Of a stretch of DNA of 64,000 nt, positions 49,945 through 59,351 are shown in pieces. The notes under the pieces are model-generated. The model searched no databases. It worked only from the letters and a program-made list of their open reading frames with translations, and was not told the origin of the DNA. Within the stretch, counting starts at the first letter, position 1. Each line of letters starts with the position of its first letter. The position numbers and the translations under genes are program-made. Source of the DNA: Bradyrhizobium sp. U87765 SZCCT0048 (GTDB lineage Bacteria > Pseudomonadota > Alphaproteobacteria > Rhizobiales > Xanthobacteraceae); contig NZ_JAFCMM010000005.1 in assembly GCF_018131225.1 (NCBI RefSeq), positions 124,001 through 188,000 on the forward strand, written 5' to 3'.

Positions 49945-51063
49945 GTGACGTCTGATCCCCTCCCGGCAACGCCGCGCGCGACGCGCTGGCGCCGAGCCCT
50001 CGAAACGCTCGCACCGGCGCTGCCCGGCGCGACGCTGCGCGACCGGCTGATCGCCTGCGCCGGCGCGCTGCTGGCGGTGGGTCTCACCGGCGCGATCTGC
50101 ACGTTCGGCTTCGGCCATGGCGGCGGCGCGCCGCTGCTCGTCGCCTCGGTCGGTGCGTCGGCCGTGCTGTTGTTCGCGGTGCCGGCGAGTCCGCTGGCGC
50201 AGCCGTGGGCGATCATTGGCGGCAACACGTTGTCGGCTTTTGTCGGCATCGTGGTGGCGCGGCTGATCGGCGATCCGCTGCTGGCGGCGGCGGTCGCCGC
50301 CGCGTTCGCCATCGCGGCGATGTCGCTGGCGCGCTGCCTGCATCCGCCGGGCGGTGCCGTGGCGCTCACGGCGGTGTTCGGCGGCCCGGCGGTGGCGAGC
50401 GCCGGGTGGCTGTTTCCGCTGGTGCCGGTCGCACTCAATTGTGCGGTGCTGGTCGCGCTGGGCTGGCTGTTCCATCGCTTCACCCGCCACGCCTATCCGC
50501 ATCGCGCGTCCGCCGTCGTGCATCTCCATGGCATCGCCGACAGGCCGACGACGCTTCGCAGCGGCTTTCGCTCCGAGGACATCGATGGCGCGCTCAACGA
50601 CTTCGGCGAGGCCTTCGATATCGATCGCGCCGATCTCGACCGTCTGCTGCGCCGGGTCGAGCAGCGCGCGCTGGAACGACGCCATGGTGCGCTGGTGTGC
50701 GCCGACATCATGTCGCGCGACGTCGTTGTCGTCGGCGAGAGCGCCGGGCCGGCCGCGGCGCGCGCCCTGCTGATCGATCACGGCATGCGATCGCTGCCGG
50801 TGCTCGATCGCGACGAACGGGTGGTCGGCATCGTCGGCCTGCGCGAGCTGTCCCGTCCCGGTGCCCGCATCAGCGACCTGATGGCGCCGGCACGGACCAC
50901 GCAGCCCCAAACGCCGGCGTTGCGTTTGCTCGCGCCGCTGACCGATGGCCGCACCCATGCGGTGATTGTCGTCGACGAGGAGCGGCGGGCGATCGGCGTC
51001 GTCACCCAGACCGATCTTCTCGCTGCCATGGCACGCGCCGGCCTCCAGGCCGCGGTGGCGTAG
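49945..51063 (+). CDS. HPP-family membrane protein with C-terminal CBS pair
   Basis: About 372 residues. The N-terminal half holds four or five membrane segments with the HPP signature RCLHPPGGAVALTAVFGG and SVGASAVLLFAVPASPLAQPWAIIGGN. The C-terminal half has two CBS motifs (ADIMSRDVVVVGES ... RSLPVLDRDERVVGIVG and ISDLMAPARTT ... AVIVVDEERRAIGVVTQTDLLAAM), which bind adenosyl ligands. HPP proteins with CBS pairs are linked to nitrite or ion transport in chloroplasts and cyanobacteria; the role here is unknown. The start is likely the GTG at 49945, with weak CCGGAA upstream; the frame is open to 49834. It converges with the Lrp gene (4-bp gap). Confidence 0.85.
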   Translation: MTSDPLPATPRATRWRRALETLAPALPGATLRDRLIACAGALLAVGLTGAICTFGFGHGGGAPLLVASVGASAVLLFAVPASPLAQPWAIIGGNTLSAFVGIVVARLIGDPLLAAAVAAAFAIAAMSLARCLHPPGGAVALTAVFGGPAVASAGWLFPLVPVALNCAVLVALGWLFHRFTRHAYPHRASAVVHLHGIADRPTTLRSGFRSEDIDGALNDFGEAFDIDRADLDRLLRRVEQRALERRHGALVCADIMSRDVVVVGESAGPAAARALLIDHGMRSLPVLDRDERVVGIVGLRELSRPGARISDLMAPARTTQPQTPALRLLAPLTDGRTHAVIVVDEERRAIGVVTQTDLLAAMARAGLQAAVA

Positions 51064-51067
51064 CGCC

Positions 51068-51541
51068 CTAGTCTTCGACCGGCAGCTGTCCGCTGTTCTT
51101 GTAGGTCTTGATGGCGAAGTTGGAGCGCACGTCCTTGACGTGCGGCACCTTGAGCAGCTTCTCGAACAGGAAGCGCTGATAGGCCTCCTGGTCGGCGACC
51201 ACGACCTCGAGGAGAAAGTCCATGTCGCCGGACACCAGCTGGCAGGACAGCACTTCCGGCCACGCGCCGATCGAGGCGACGAAGGCGCTGCCCTCGATGT
51301 CCTGCGGCCGGTCGTACTTGACGCCGACGAACACGGTGGTGCCGAGATCGAGCGCCTTGCGGTCGAGCTCGACCCGCCAGCCGCGGATCACGCCCTCGTC
51401 CTCCAGCCGCTTGACCCGGCGCAGGCACGGCGGCGGGGACAGCCCGATCTTCTCGGCCAGTGCGACGTTGGTGATGCGGGCGTCCTTCTGCAACTCGGCG
51501 ATGATCCGGCGATCGAACTGGTCGAGAACGATTTTGGCCAT
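51068..51541 (-). CDS. Lrp/AsnC-family transcriptional regulator
   Basis: 157 residues. The N-terminal helix-turn-helix (LDQFDRRIIAELQKDARITNVALAEKIGLSPPPCLRRVKRLEDEGVIRGW) and the C-terminal RAM-type ligand domain (VFVGVKY ... PEVLSCQLVSGDMDFLLEVVVADQEAYQRFLFEKLLKVPHVKDVRS) are both complete. The family senses amino acids. An ornithine aminotransferase gene lies 2.4 kb downstream on the plus strand, so regulation of amino acid use is plausible but unproven. GGGAG lies upstream of the ATG at 51539-51541. Confidence 0.95.
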   Translation of the reverse strand: MAKIVLDQFDRRIIAELQKDARITNVALAEKIGLSPPPCLRRVKRLEDEGVIRGWRVELDRKALDLGTTVFVGVKYDRPQDIEGSAFVASIGAWPEVLSCQLVSGDMDFLLEVVVADQEAYQRFLFEKLLKVPHVKDVRSNFAIKTYKNSGQLPVED

Positions 51542-51852
51542 GGCTCTCCCGGACGCCGACGCAAAGGGAAGGGTAAGCGATTAAAGGGTGTTTCCGGCGT
51601 TGTAAATCGCGCCGCTCGTTGCCGCCGTGGCCGTTGCGGGCGTCGCTGGCGCCCGCCGGAGAGGCGAGGCTGCCGCCCCGGAGCCGTTTCGGTCAGCCTT
51701 TGTTAGCCATGACATGGAACTCGGGCGCTGCGGTGCGCCATGGCGGCGCCGGCCCGGCGCGGGCAGCCGGCCGGTTCATGTTTCCTCAAAGAATACCGGC
51801 GACGGTACGGGTGCCGGTGGGAGGCTCGGGAGAACCGGCGCTCGGGGTGACA
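51542..51852. other. Divergent intergenic region, nothing recognised
   Basis: A 311-bp gap between the Lrp gene and the GGDEF-EAL gene. It must contain both promoters. The in-frame extension of the GGDEF gene to 51619 is unsupported. I see no palindrome or promoter that stands out. Confidence 0.45.
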
Positions 51853-53814
51853 ATGCGAACGCCATCACGCGTGGACGTTTCGAAGCTGCTTGCCGGTGAT
51901 CTCGCCGCCTTCGGCGGACCGCAGGCCGACGAGGACGCCGCCGGCGCCATTCGCGCCGAACAGGTTGCGCTGGTGCTGCGCCATGCGCCCGGCATCATGC
52001 TGGCCAATGCCGGCAACGCGCTGGTACTGGTGCTGGCGCTGTGGACCACGCCGCTGCGCTGGCCGGCGGCGCTGTGGAGCTCGGCGGTGATCGGCACCGT
52101 GCTGCTGACCCTGCTCAAGGGCCGCGGCAGCTGGCGCATCACCAAGCCGACGTCGGTGTCGCGCCGCACCATTCATCGCCTGGTGCGCAACGCTTTCATT
52201 CTCGGCTGCGTCTGGGCGCTGCTGCCGCTGTATTTCTTCGCCGGCGCCGGTCAGGGCGGCCAGCTCGTCATCACCTGCCTGTGCGCCGGCATGCTCGCCG
52301 GCGGCGCGCTCGCCTTCGCCACCATTCCGGTCGCCGCGGTCGGCTTCATCGGCCCGATCTTTCTTGGCGCCGTCGTCAGCCTGGGGCGGATCGGTGACTT
52401 CATCTCTCTGCTGATGGTCGCGCTGATCCTGCTCTATGTCGGGGTGCTGCTGCGCGGCGTGTTCGCCTACGCGTTCGAATTTTCCGCCAGCCTCGTCCGC
52501 CAGATCGAGACGGCGAAGGCGGTGCGCCAGGATCCGTTGACGCGGCTGCCCAATCGGTTCGCCTTCAACGAGCGGCTCGATGCCTGCCTTGCGCGGTTGC
52601 TGCCGGGCGGCGCTGAGTTCGCGATCCTTCTTCTCGACCTCGACCGCTTCAAGCAGATCAATGACCAGTACGGCCATCCGGTCGGCGACGGCTTCCTCGT
52701 CGAGGTGGCGGCGCGGCTGCGGCGCTGCACCGGCGAGGGCGATTTCGCCGCGCGCATCGGCGGCGACGAGTTCGCGCTGATCGCGACCGGCCTGACCAAG
52801 CCGGAAGATGCGCTCGCCATCGCCGAGCGCATCGTCGCCGCCTTCGCCGATCCCTTCCGCATCGACGAGCGCGAGATCGCCGGCGCCACCAGCATCGGCA
52901 TCGTACTGGCGCCGCGCGACGGCACGACCGCCAACGATCTGTTCAAGCATGTCGACATGGCGCTGTACCGCGCCAAGCGCGCCGGCAGCGGCACCATCGA
53001 GTTCTTCGCGCCGGGCGACGACATCGCCGCCCGCGAGCGCCGCGCGCTGGTGCGCGATCTCGAGCAGGCGGTGGCGCGGGGCGAGCTGGCGCTGGTCTAT
53101 CAGCCTTTCCTCGATCTGCGAACCGGGCGCATCGCCGGTGTCGAGGCGCTGGCGCGCTGGCATCATCCCGTGCGCGGCCTCGTCTCGCCGGCGGAGTTCA
53201 TTCCGATCGCCGAGGAGACCGGCCTCATCCACGGCATCGGCGACTGGGTGATCCGCGAGGCGTGCACGACGCTGGCGCGTTGGCCGCAGGACATCCGCGT
53301 TGCCGTCAATGTCTCGGCGGTGCAGCTGCAGAACACCGGCATCCTGCAGACTGCGGTGCGTGCGCTGGCGGATGCCGGCGTGGCGCCGCATCGCCTCGAG
53401 ATCGAGATGACGGAATCGATGCTGCTGTCGAAGTCGGGCGCGGCGCCCTCGGTGCTCGATGCGCTGCTCGCCCTCGGCGTTACGCTGGCGCTCGACGATT
53501 TCGGCACCGGCTTCTCCTCGCTGACCTACCTGCGCAAGCTGCCGTTCAGCCGCATCAAGATCGATCAGTCGTTCATTCGCGACATGCTGACCCGGCCGGA
53601 TTGCGCCGCCATCGTCCGTTCGGTGATTGGTCTTGCGCAGGATCTGCGCATCGGCGTGGTCGCCGAGGGCGTCGAGACCACGCCGCAGCTCGACGCGCTG
53701 CGCGACGCCGGATGCGACGAGGTGCAGGGCTACCTGATCGGCCGGCCGATGCCGGCGGCCGAGGTGTCGGCGCTGCTCACCGCCGATCGGCCGAAGACCG
53801 GGCACGCCGCCTGA
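51853..53814 (+). CDS. GGDEF-EAL cyclic-di-GMP enzyme with membrane N terminus
   Basis: About 653 residues. An N-terminal sensor of six or so membrane helices (about 50-210) is followed by a GGDEF domain with the intact motif RIGGDEFALI (about 300-310) and then an EAL domain with intact VEALARWHHP and DDFGTGFSSLTYLRKLP. Catalytic Glu of EAL and the metal residues of the loop (TESMLL) are present, so both cyclase and phosphodiesterase activities are possible; the I-site is not obvious. The ATG at 51853 begins a sensible protein; a GTG two codons upstream is in frame. Downstream is an ornithine aminotransferase gene 143 bp away. Confidence 0.93.
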   Translation: MRTPSRVDVSKLLAGDLAAFGGPQADEDAAGAIRAEQVALVLRHAPGIMLANAGNALVLVLALWTTPLRWPAALWSSAVIGTVLLTLLKGRGSWRITKPTSVSRRTIHRLVRNAFILGCVWALLPLYFFAGAGQGGQLVITCLCAGMLAGGALAFATIPVAAVGFIGPIFLGAVVSLGRIGDFISLLMVALILLYVGVLLRGVFAYAFEFSASLVRQIETAKAVRQDPLTRLPNRFAFNERLDACLARLLPGGAEFAILLLDLDRFKQINDQYGHPVGDGFLVEVAARLRRCTGEGDFAARIGGDEFALIATGLTKPEDALAIAERIVAAFADPFRIDEREIAGATSIGIVLAPRDGTTANDLFKHVDMALYRAKRAGSGTIEFFAPGDDIAARERRALVRDLEQAVARGELALVYQPFLDLRTGRIAGVEALARWHHPVRGLVSPAEFIPIAEETGLIHGIGDWVIREACTTLARWPQDIRVAVNVSAVQLQNTGILQTAVRALADAGVAPHRLEIEMTESMLLSKSGAAPSVLDALLALGVTLALDDFGTGFSSLTYLRKLPFSRIKIDQSFIRDMLTRPDCAAIVRSVIGLAQDLRIGVVAEGVETTPQLDALRDAGCDEVQGYLIGRPMPAAEVSALLTADRPKTGHAA

Positions 53815-53957
53815 AGCATTGAAATTCCTGCACGCGCCTCTCGCAGCGTGCACCGGGCTGCCTATATTTCCTTTATAAGTGACGTCTGGGAGCTGCGGCT
53901 GATTCGGCCTCCCGATCGGCTGCTCCAAACGACCGCTCCCGGCAAAGGAGGTGCGTC

Positions 53958-55196
53958 GTGCGTGATCTCGCCAGCCTCGAGGCGCGGTTCGGCGCCACGA
54001 ACTATGCCCCGCTGCCGGTCACCCTCGTGCGGGGTGACGGCGTCTATCTCTTCGATGCGCAGGGCCGTCGCTATCTCGACATGATGGGCGCCTATTCGGC
54101 GGTGTCGTTCGGCCATTGCCATCCCCGCCTGATCGCGGCGCTGACGGCGCAGGCCAGTCGCCTCGACACCATCTCGCGCGCCTATTTCAGCGATCGCCTC
54201 GGTCCGTTCCTGGCGCGCGCCTGCGAACTGACTGGCATGGATGCGGCGCTGCCGATGAACAGCGGCGCGGAGGCGGTCGAGACCGCGCTCAAGGCGGCGC
54301 GCAAGTGGGCCTACAAGGTCAAGGGCGTGCCGGCCGATCGCGCCGAGATCATCGTCGCCGACGGCAATTTCCACGGCCGCACCATTGCCATTGTCGGCTT
54401 CTCCACCGTGCCGCAGTACCGCGACGGCTTCGGTCCGTTCCCGGCCGGCTTCCGCCATGTGCCGTTCGGCGACGCCGCCGCGCTTGCCGCGGCGATCACG
54501 CCGGAGACCGCGGCGTTCCTGGTCGAGCCGGTGCAGGGCGAGGGCGGCATCAACGTGCCGCCGGACGGCTACCTCGCCGAAGTCGCCGCAATCTGCCGCG
54601 CCGGCAATGTCTTGCTGATCTGCGACGAGGTGCAGAGCGGCCTCGGCCGCACCGGGCGGTTGCTCGCCTGCCAGCACGACGGCGTCACGCCGGACGGCCT
54701 GATCCTCGGCAAGGCGCTCGGCGGCGGCCTGCTGCCGGTGTCGCTGTTCCTCGGCCGCGGCGCGGTGATGGACGTGTTCAGGCCGGGCGATCACGGCAGC
54801 ACCTTCGGCGGCAACCCGATCGCCGCCGCGGTCGGCCTCGCCGCGCTCGATCTGCTGGTCGAGGAGCGGCTGGTGGAGCGCTCGGCGGAGAGAGGCGCGC
54901 ATCTGATGCGACGGCTGCAGGCGATCAACAATCCGCTGATCGTCGAGGTGCGCGGCCGCGGCCTGTTCGTCGGCGTCGAACTGCGCCGCGACGTCGCCGC
55001 CGCCGATGTCGTGCATGGTCTCCTCGACGCCGGCGTGCTGACCAAGGACACCCACCGCAACACCATCCGCCTCGCGCCGCCGCTGATCATCGACGAACGA
55101 CAGATCGACTGGGCGGTTGACCGTCTCGCCGAGGTGCTCGACGCCGCGGTGCCGCTGGCTGCGGACACCTCACGCGAGGCGGCGCCGGCGAAGTGA
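53958..55196 (+). CDS. rocD: Ornithine--oxo-acid aminotransferase
   Basis: 412 residues starting at a GTG with an excellent ribosome binding site (AAAGGAGGTG). It is a class III PLP enzyme: NSGAEAVETALKAARKWAY, the cofactor Asp in LLICDEVQSGLGRTG, PLP Lys in DGLILGKALGGGLLPVS, and GDHGSTFGGNPIA. The start of the protein (LEARFGATNYAPLPVTLVRGDGVYLFD) is typical for ornithine aminotransferase (RocD) rather than acetylornithine aminotransferase. It converts ornithine plus 2-oxoglutarate to glutamate semialdehyde. It is a single gene, ending before a long repeat at 55241. Confidence 0.9.
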   Translation: MRDLASLEARFGATNYAPLPVTLVRGDGVYLFDAQGRRYLDMMGAYSAVSFGHCHPRLIAALTAQASRLDTISRAYFSDRLGPFLARACELTGMDAALPMNSGAEAVETALKAARKWAYKVKGVPADRAEIIVADGNFHGRTIAIVGFSTVPQYRDGFGPFPAGFRHVPFGDAAALAAAITPETAAFLVEPVQGEGGINVPPDGYLAEVAAICRAGNVLLICDEVQSGLGRTGRLLACQHDGVTPDGLILGKALGGGLLPVSLFLGRGAVMDVFRPGDHGSTFGGNPIAAAVGLAALDLLVEERLVERSAERGAHLMRRLQAINNPLIVEVRGRGLFVGVELRRDVAAADVVHGLLDAGVLTKDTHRNTIRLAPPLIIDERQIDWAVDRLAEVLDAAVPLAADTSREAAPAK

Positions 55197-55240
55197 TGGC
55201 AGGCTTGGTGCAGTGATGATGGTCGGCGTCAGGCTTCAAT

Positions 55241-55391
55241 CCGTCATCCTGAGATGCGAGCCAACGGGTCCGCGCAAAGCGCGGCCCGATGACAGGCTCT
55301 GCGAGCCTCGAAGGATGCACGGCCGCTGAGCTGCCGCTCGGGCCGTCGCCCTTCGAGGGCCATGCTTTGCATGGCCACCTCAGGGTGACGG
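55241..55391. repeat. REP-like palindromic element, long family A copy
   Basis: A 151-bp element beginning CCGTCATCCTGAGATGCGAG and ending CACCTCAGGGTGACGG. It is nearly the same as the copy at 8054-8196 but has an extra inner stem (CCGCGCAAAGCGCGG). It lies between rocD and the convergent SDR gene, so it may serve as a shared 3' end structure. Confidence 0.8.
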
Positions 55392-55439
55392 ATTTGTGCT
55401 TCGATCCAAGCCCATCCACACCCCCGAGCCAATCCGCCT

Positions 55440-56213
55440 TCAATGCATCAGGCGTCCACCCGCGATGTCGAGGGTCGAGCCGGTGATCCATGCGGCGCTG
55501 CTCGAGGCGAGGAACAGCGCCGCGCCGGCGACGTCGGCGGGTGTGCCCAGCCGATTCAGCGGATGCAGCGCGGCGATGGTGGCGCGCTGCTCCGCCGGCA
55601 TGTGGCGCGCGGTGCGTTCGGTGAGGATCGCCGACGGCGACACGCAGTTCACCCGGACGTCGAACGGGCCGACCTCCTGCGCCAGATGGCGCGTCAGCAT
55701 GATCACGCCGGCTTTCGCCGACGCATAAGCCGAGGACGCCGCCGACGCGGCGCGGCCGGCGGTCGACGCCATGGTGACGATCGCGCCGGAGCGCCGCTCG
55801 CGCATCGCCGGCAGGAAGGTCTTCAGTGTCAGGAAGGTCGCGGTGAGATTGTGGTCGAGGGCCGAGCGCCAGTCGTCCTCGCGCGTCTCGTGCACCGGCG
55901 CGGGCCGGGCGGTGCCGCCGCCTGCGAATGCCATGAGGACGTCGACTGCGCCGAAGCGCGCCGTGATCGTGGCGCGGGCGTGGTCGAGCGCGGCGGCATC
56001 GGTGCAGTCGGCCGCGACCGCCATCACCTCCGCGCCGCCTTTCGCCATGTCGTCGGTGATGCGCGCCAGCGCCGCAGTGTCACGGCCGCCGACCGCCACA
56101 CGCGCACCGTTCGCGGCGAGCCAGCGGCAGGTCTCGGCGCCGATGCCGCCGGAACCTCCGGTGACGAACGCCACCTTGCCGGCGAGATCGGGATAGATCG
56201 GGAACCGCAGCAT
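55440..56213 (-). CDS. Short-chain dehydrogenase/reductase
   Basis: About 257 residues from the ATG at 56211-56213, with GTGGAG eight bases upstream (an earlier ATG at 56237 is in frame). Cofactor loop VTGGSGGIGAETCRWL, acidic residue change GGRDT that favours NADP, the NAG-like AFAGGG, and catalytic YASAK preceded by ASTAGRAAS. The usual NNAG is replaced by FAGGG. Substrate unknown. It diverges from the TetR gene at 56295, which likely controls it. Confidence 0.87.
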   Translation of the reverse strand: MLRFPIYPDLAGKVAFVTGGSGGIGAETCRWLAANGARVAVGGRDTAALARITDDMAKGGAEVMAVAADCTDAAALDHARATITARFGAVDVLMAFAGGGTARPAPVHETREDDWRSALDHNLTATFLTLKTFLPAMRERRSGAIVTMASTAGRAASAASSAYASAKAGVIMLTRHLAQEVGPFDVRVNCVSPSAILTERTARHMPAEQRATIAALHPLNRLGTPADVAGAALFLASSSAAWITGSTLDIAGGRLMH

Positions 56214-56257
56214 CTGAACACTCCACGCAACTGACATTGAACCTGCATAAAATTAGA

Positions 56258-56272
56258 TATACATATCGTATA
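56258..56272. promoter_or_regulatory. Short inverted repeat in the SDR-TetR gap
   Basis: TATAC, five bases, GTATA form a small palindrome in an AT-rich stretch between the divergent SDR and TetR genes. Its place suits a TetR operator overlapping the promoters, but the arms are only 5 bp. Confidence 0.4.
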
Positions 56273-56294
56273 GTCAATTTGAGGAGTCAATCGC

Positions 56295-56912
56295 CTGGCA
56301 TCGCGGACCTATCGCAGCCCGCAACGCACCGAGGCCGCGGCGCGGACTCGTGCGCGCCTCGTCGACGCCGCGACCGCTCTGCTCGCGGCGGCGGACAGCG
56401 GCCCGGTGTCGCTCGATGCCGTGGCGAAAGCCGCCGGCGTGACGCGGCTCACCGTCTACAATCAGTTCGGCTCGCGTCGGGCGCTGCTGGAAGCGGTGTT
56501 CGACGATCTCGCGCAACGCGGCGGGCTGGGGCAGTTGGCGGAAGCGATGGCGGACGGCAATCCGCGCGCCGGGCTCGACCGGCTGATTACGATTTTCTGT
56601 GCGTTCTGGGATTTTCGCCGTGCGGCGATGGCGCGGCTGGAAGCGGAGGCGATCGCCGATCCCGAACTCGCGGACAGCCTCGCGGCGCGCAACGCGCGGC
56701 GGCGGCAGGCGCTCGCCGTGCTGGTCGGCCGCATCGCCGGCCGCAGCGGCGCCCGCGCGGCGCGCGATCTCGTCGACGTGCTGTTTGCCCTCACCGGGCA
56801 TGCCTTCTTCGCCGCGTTGACCGCGGACGGCCGTTCGACGGCGGCGGCATGCGCGCTGATCCAGTCGCTGGCGAGCGACGCGGTGGCGCGCGTCGCGCCG
56901 CCGCAGCGCTGA
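56295..56912 (+). CDS. TetR-family regulator with probable CTG start
   Basis: About 205 residues. Helix 1 and the helix-turn-helix are intact (RTRARLVDAATALLAAADSGPVSLDAVAKAAGVTRLTVYNQFGSRRALLE) but the first ATG/GTG/TTG in frame is the GTG at 56406, inside the DNA-binding domain. Upstream the frame is open back to a TGA at 56280, and the only sensible start is a CTG at 56295, preceded by GAGGAG with an 8-bp spacer. The C-terminal domain is helical (WDFRRAAMARLEAEAIADPELADSLAARN). It diverges from an SDR gene. Without the CTG, helix 1 would be lost. Confidence 0.8.
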   Translation: MASRTYRSPQRTEAAARTRARLVDAATALLAAADSGPVSLDAVAKAAGVTRLTVYNQFGSRRALLEAVFDDLAQRGGLGQLAEAMADGNPRAGLDRLITIFCAFWDFRRAAMARLEAEAIADPELADSLAARNARRRQALAVLVGRIAGRSGARAARDLVDVLFALTGHAFFAALTADGRSTAAACALIQSLASDAVARVAPPQR

Positions 56913-56921
56913 CGCCGCGCC

Positions 56922-58439
56922 TCAGCCGATGTCGAAGGTGACGCCCTGGGCGAGCGGCAGGTCGCGGCCGTAGTTCACCGTGCTGGTCTGGCGGCGCATG
57001 TACGCCTTCCAGGCGTCGGAACCGGCCTCGCGACCGCCGCCGGTGTCCTTTTCGCCGCCGAATGCGCCGCCGATTTCCGCGCCCGACGGGCCGATGTTGA
57101 CATTGGCGATGCCGCAGTCCGACCCCGCGGCGGCGACGAAGGCTTCGGCCTCGCGCAGGTCGCTGGTGAAGATCGACGACGACAGGCCCTGGCGCACCGC
57201 GTTGTGCAGCCGCACGGCTTCGCCGAGATCGTCGTAGGGCATGACATAGAGGATCGGCGCGAAGGTCTCGTCGAGCACGGGGCCGGTCTGCTGCGGCATC
57301 TCGACGAGGGCCGGCGTCACGTAATAGGCTTCCGCGCCGAGGTCACCGGCGACGCGCGCACCGCCGGTCACCGTGCCGCCACTCTGGCGTGCGCGCGCCA
57401 GCGCGCCCTGCATGCGGCTGAAGGCGTCGCCATCGATCAGCGGACCGATCAGCACCCGTGCATTGTCGAGCGGATTGCCGATCGGCAGGCCGGCATAGAC
57501 GCGCTTCAGCTTGTCGAGCAGTGCGGTGTGGACGCCGCGATGCACGAACAGCCGCCGCAACGTGGTGCAGCGCTGCCCTGCGGTGCCGACAGCGGCGAAG
57601 GTGATGGCGCGCAGCGCGAGGTCGAGATCCGCCGACGGGCAGACGATCGCCGCGTTGTTGCCGCCGAGCTCGAGGATGGCGCGGCCGAAGCGCTGCGCGA
57701 GGCGCGGGCCGACGACACGGCCCATCGCCGTCGAGCCGGTCGCCGACACCAGCGGCACGCGGGCATCGTCGACAAGGCGCTCGCCGACCTCGCGGCCGCC
57801 GGTCAGCACCGCCGACAGTCCCTTCGGCGCGTCGCCGAATTGCTTCAGCGCGCGATCGACCAGCGCCTGCACCGCGAGCGCGGTCAGCGGCGTCTTCTCC
57901 GATGGCTTCCAGATCACGGGGTCGCCGCACACCAGCGCCAGCGCCGCGTTCCACGCCCACACCGCGACAGGAAAGTTGAAGGCGGTGATGATGCCGACCG
58001 GGCCGAGCGGGTGCCACTGCTCCATCATGCGATGGTTGGGCCGCTCGCTGGCGATGGTGAGGCCGTGGAGCTGGCGCGACAGCCCGACGGCGAAGTCGCA
58101 GATGTCGATCATCTCCTGCACTTCGCCCTGGCCCTCGGAGGCGATCTTGCCCGCCTCGATGGTGACGAGTGCACCGAGATCGCTCTTGGCCGCGCGCAGC
58201 TCCGCGCCGATCAGGCGCACCAGCTCGCCGCGCCGCGGCGCCGGCACCTCGCGCCAGGCGTGGAACGCCTGTTCCGCGGCGGCGATGGCGACGTCGACTT
58301 CGGTCGCGGTGGCGTCGGCGACATGGCCGATCACCGCGCCGGTCAGCGGCGAGTGCACGGCGCGGCCGGCGCCGCTGATGCGGTCGGCGGGAACGCCGAA
58401 ATTCTGCAGGATGGACGTGACACGCGCGGCAAGGGTCAT
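56922..58439 (-). CDS. Aldehyde dehydrogenase, ALDH7 (antiquitin/AmaB-like)
   Basis: About 505 residues. The catalytic Cys291 lies in FAAVGTAGQRCTTLRRL and Glu257 in ILELGGNNAAIV; Asn155 is in AFNFPVAVWAWN. The GQRCTT form and the LGGNN sequence are characteristic of ALDH7, which oxidises aminoadipate semialdehyde in lysine catabolism. Neighbours do not confirm the substrate. ATG at 58437-58439 matches the family start; the frame remains open upstream to 59678, but that is antisense to the SDR gene. The stop is 9 bp from the TetR stop (convergent). Confidence 0.93.
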   Translation of the reverse strand: MTLAARVTSILQNFGVPADRISGAGRAVHSPLTGAVIGHVADATATEVDVAIAAAEQAFHAWREVPAPRRGELVRLIGAELRAAKSDLGALVTIEAGKIASEGQGEVQEMIDICDFAVGLSRQLHGLTIASERPNHRMMEQWHPLGPVGIITAFNFPVAVWAWNAALALVCGDPVIWKPSEKTPLTALAVQALVDRALKQFGDAPKGLSAVLTGGREVGERLVDDARVPLVSATGSTAMGRVVGPRLAQRFGRAILELGGNNAAIVCPSADLDLALRAITFAAVGTAGQRCTTLRRLFVHRGVHTALLDKLKRVYAGLPIGNPLDNARVLIGPLIDGDAFSRMQGALARARQSGGTVTGGARVAGDLGAEAYYVTPALVEMPQQTGPVLDETFAPILYVMPYDDLGEAVRLHNAVRQGLSSSIFTSDLREAEAFVAAAGSDCGIANVNIGPSGAEIGGAFGGEKDTGGGREAGSDAWKAYMRRQTSTVNYGRDLPLAQGVTFDIG

Positions 58440-58568
58440 GGCGAAGCCCGGCAATGGGGGACGTGATCGGCGCAGTCTATCACGATGCGGCGCTCGCCGC
58501 TGCAAAGGCTTGCCGGCCACGGCGCGGCAATGGGATAAAGCGGGCTGGAGAGGAAACAGGACAGATTC

Positions 58569-59351
58569 ATGACAAAGATGTTTGATCTTTCGGGCCGCGT
58601 CGCCGTGGTCACCGGCGGCAACGGCGGTATCGGGCTCGGCATCGCCGAGGCGCTGGTGGCCCATGGCTGTGCGGTGTCGATCTGGGGCCGCAACGCCGAG
58701 AAGAACACAGCTGCGCTGGCGCGGCTGCGCAAGCTCGGCGACAAGGTGCAGGCGCAGGTCTGCGACGTGTCGGATCGCGATGCCGCGATCGCCGCCACCG
58801 ACGCGACCCTCAATGCGTTCGGCCGCATCGATGGCTGTTTCGCCAACGCCGGCATCGGCGGCGGTGGCCGCACCGCGTTCGCCGATCGCACCGCCGACGA
58901 CTGGCGGCGGATGTTCGCGGTCAATCTCGACGGCGTGTTCCACGCTTTCCAGCCGGTGGTGCGCCACATGATCGCGCGCGCGGGGCAGGGCGATGGGTTC
59001 GGCCGCCTGGTCGCGACCTCCAGCATGGCGTCGCTGTTCGGCACCGCGCGCAACGAGCACTACGCCGCCTCCAAGGCGGCGATCAATTCGCTGATCCAGG
59101 CGCTCGCCGTCGAGCACGCGCGCTTCGGCATCACCGCCAACGCCATCCTGCCGGGCTGGATCGACACCGAAATGACGGGTGGCCTGCAGGCCAACGACAG
59201 GTTCATGGCCAACGTCATGCCGCGGATTCCGGTGCGCCGCTTCGGCACGCCGGAGGATTTCGCAGGGATCGCCGTCTACCTGATGAGCCGCGCGTCGGCC
59301 TATCACACCGCGGATACGATCGTGATCGACGGCGGCTACAGCGTGTTCTGA
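58569..59351 (+). CDS. Short-chain dehydrogenase/reductase
   Basis: 260 residues. Cofactor loop VVTGGNGGIGLGIAEAL, NAG motif FANAGIGGG, and catalytic Ser/Tyr/Lys in TSSMASLFGTARNEHYAASKAAI. The C-terminal segment (FGITANAILPGWIDTEMT) and VIDGGYSVF are those of the classical FabG/GDH-like group. It diverges from the ALDH7 gene across a 129-bp gap, suggesting a shared pathway for a semialdehyde or alcohol. A strong terminator follows at 59379. Confidence 0.9.
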   Translation: MTKMFDLSGRVAVVTGGNGGIGLGIAEALVAHGCAVSIWGRNAEKNTAALARLRKLGDKVQAQVCDVSDRDAAIAATDATLNAFGRIDGCFANAGIGGGGRTAFADRTADDWRRMFAVNLDGVFHAFQPVVRHMIARAGQGDGFGRLVATSSMASLFGTARNEHYAASKAAINSLIQALAVEHARFGITANAILPGWIDTEMTGGLQANDRFMANVMPRIPVRRFGTPEDFAGIAVYLMSRASAYHTADTIVIDGGYSVF

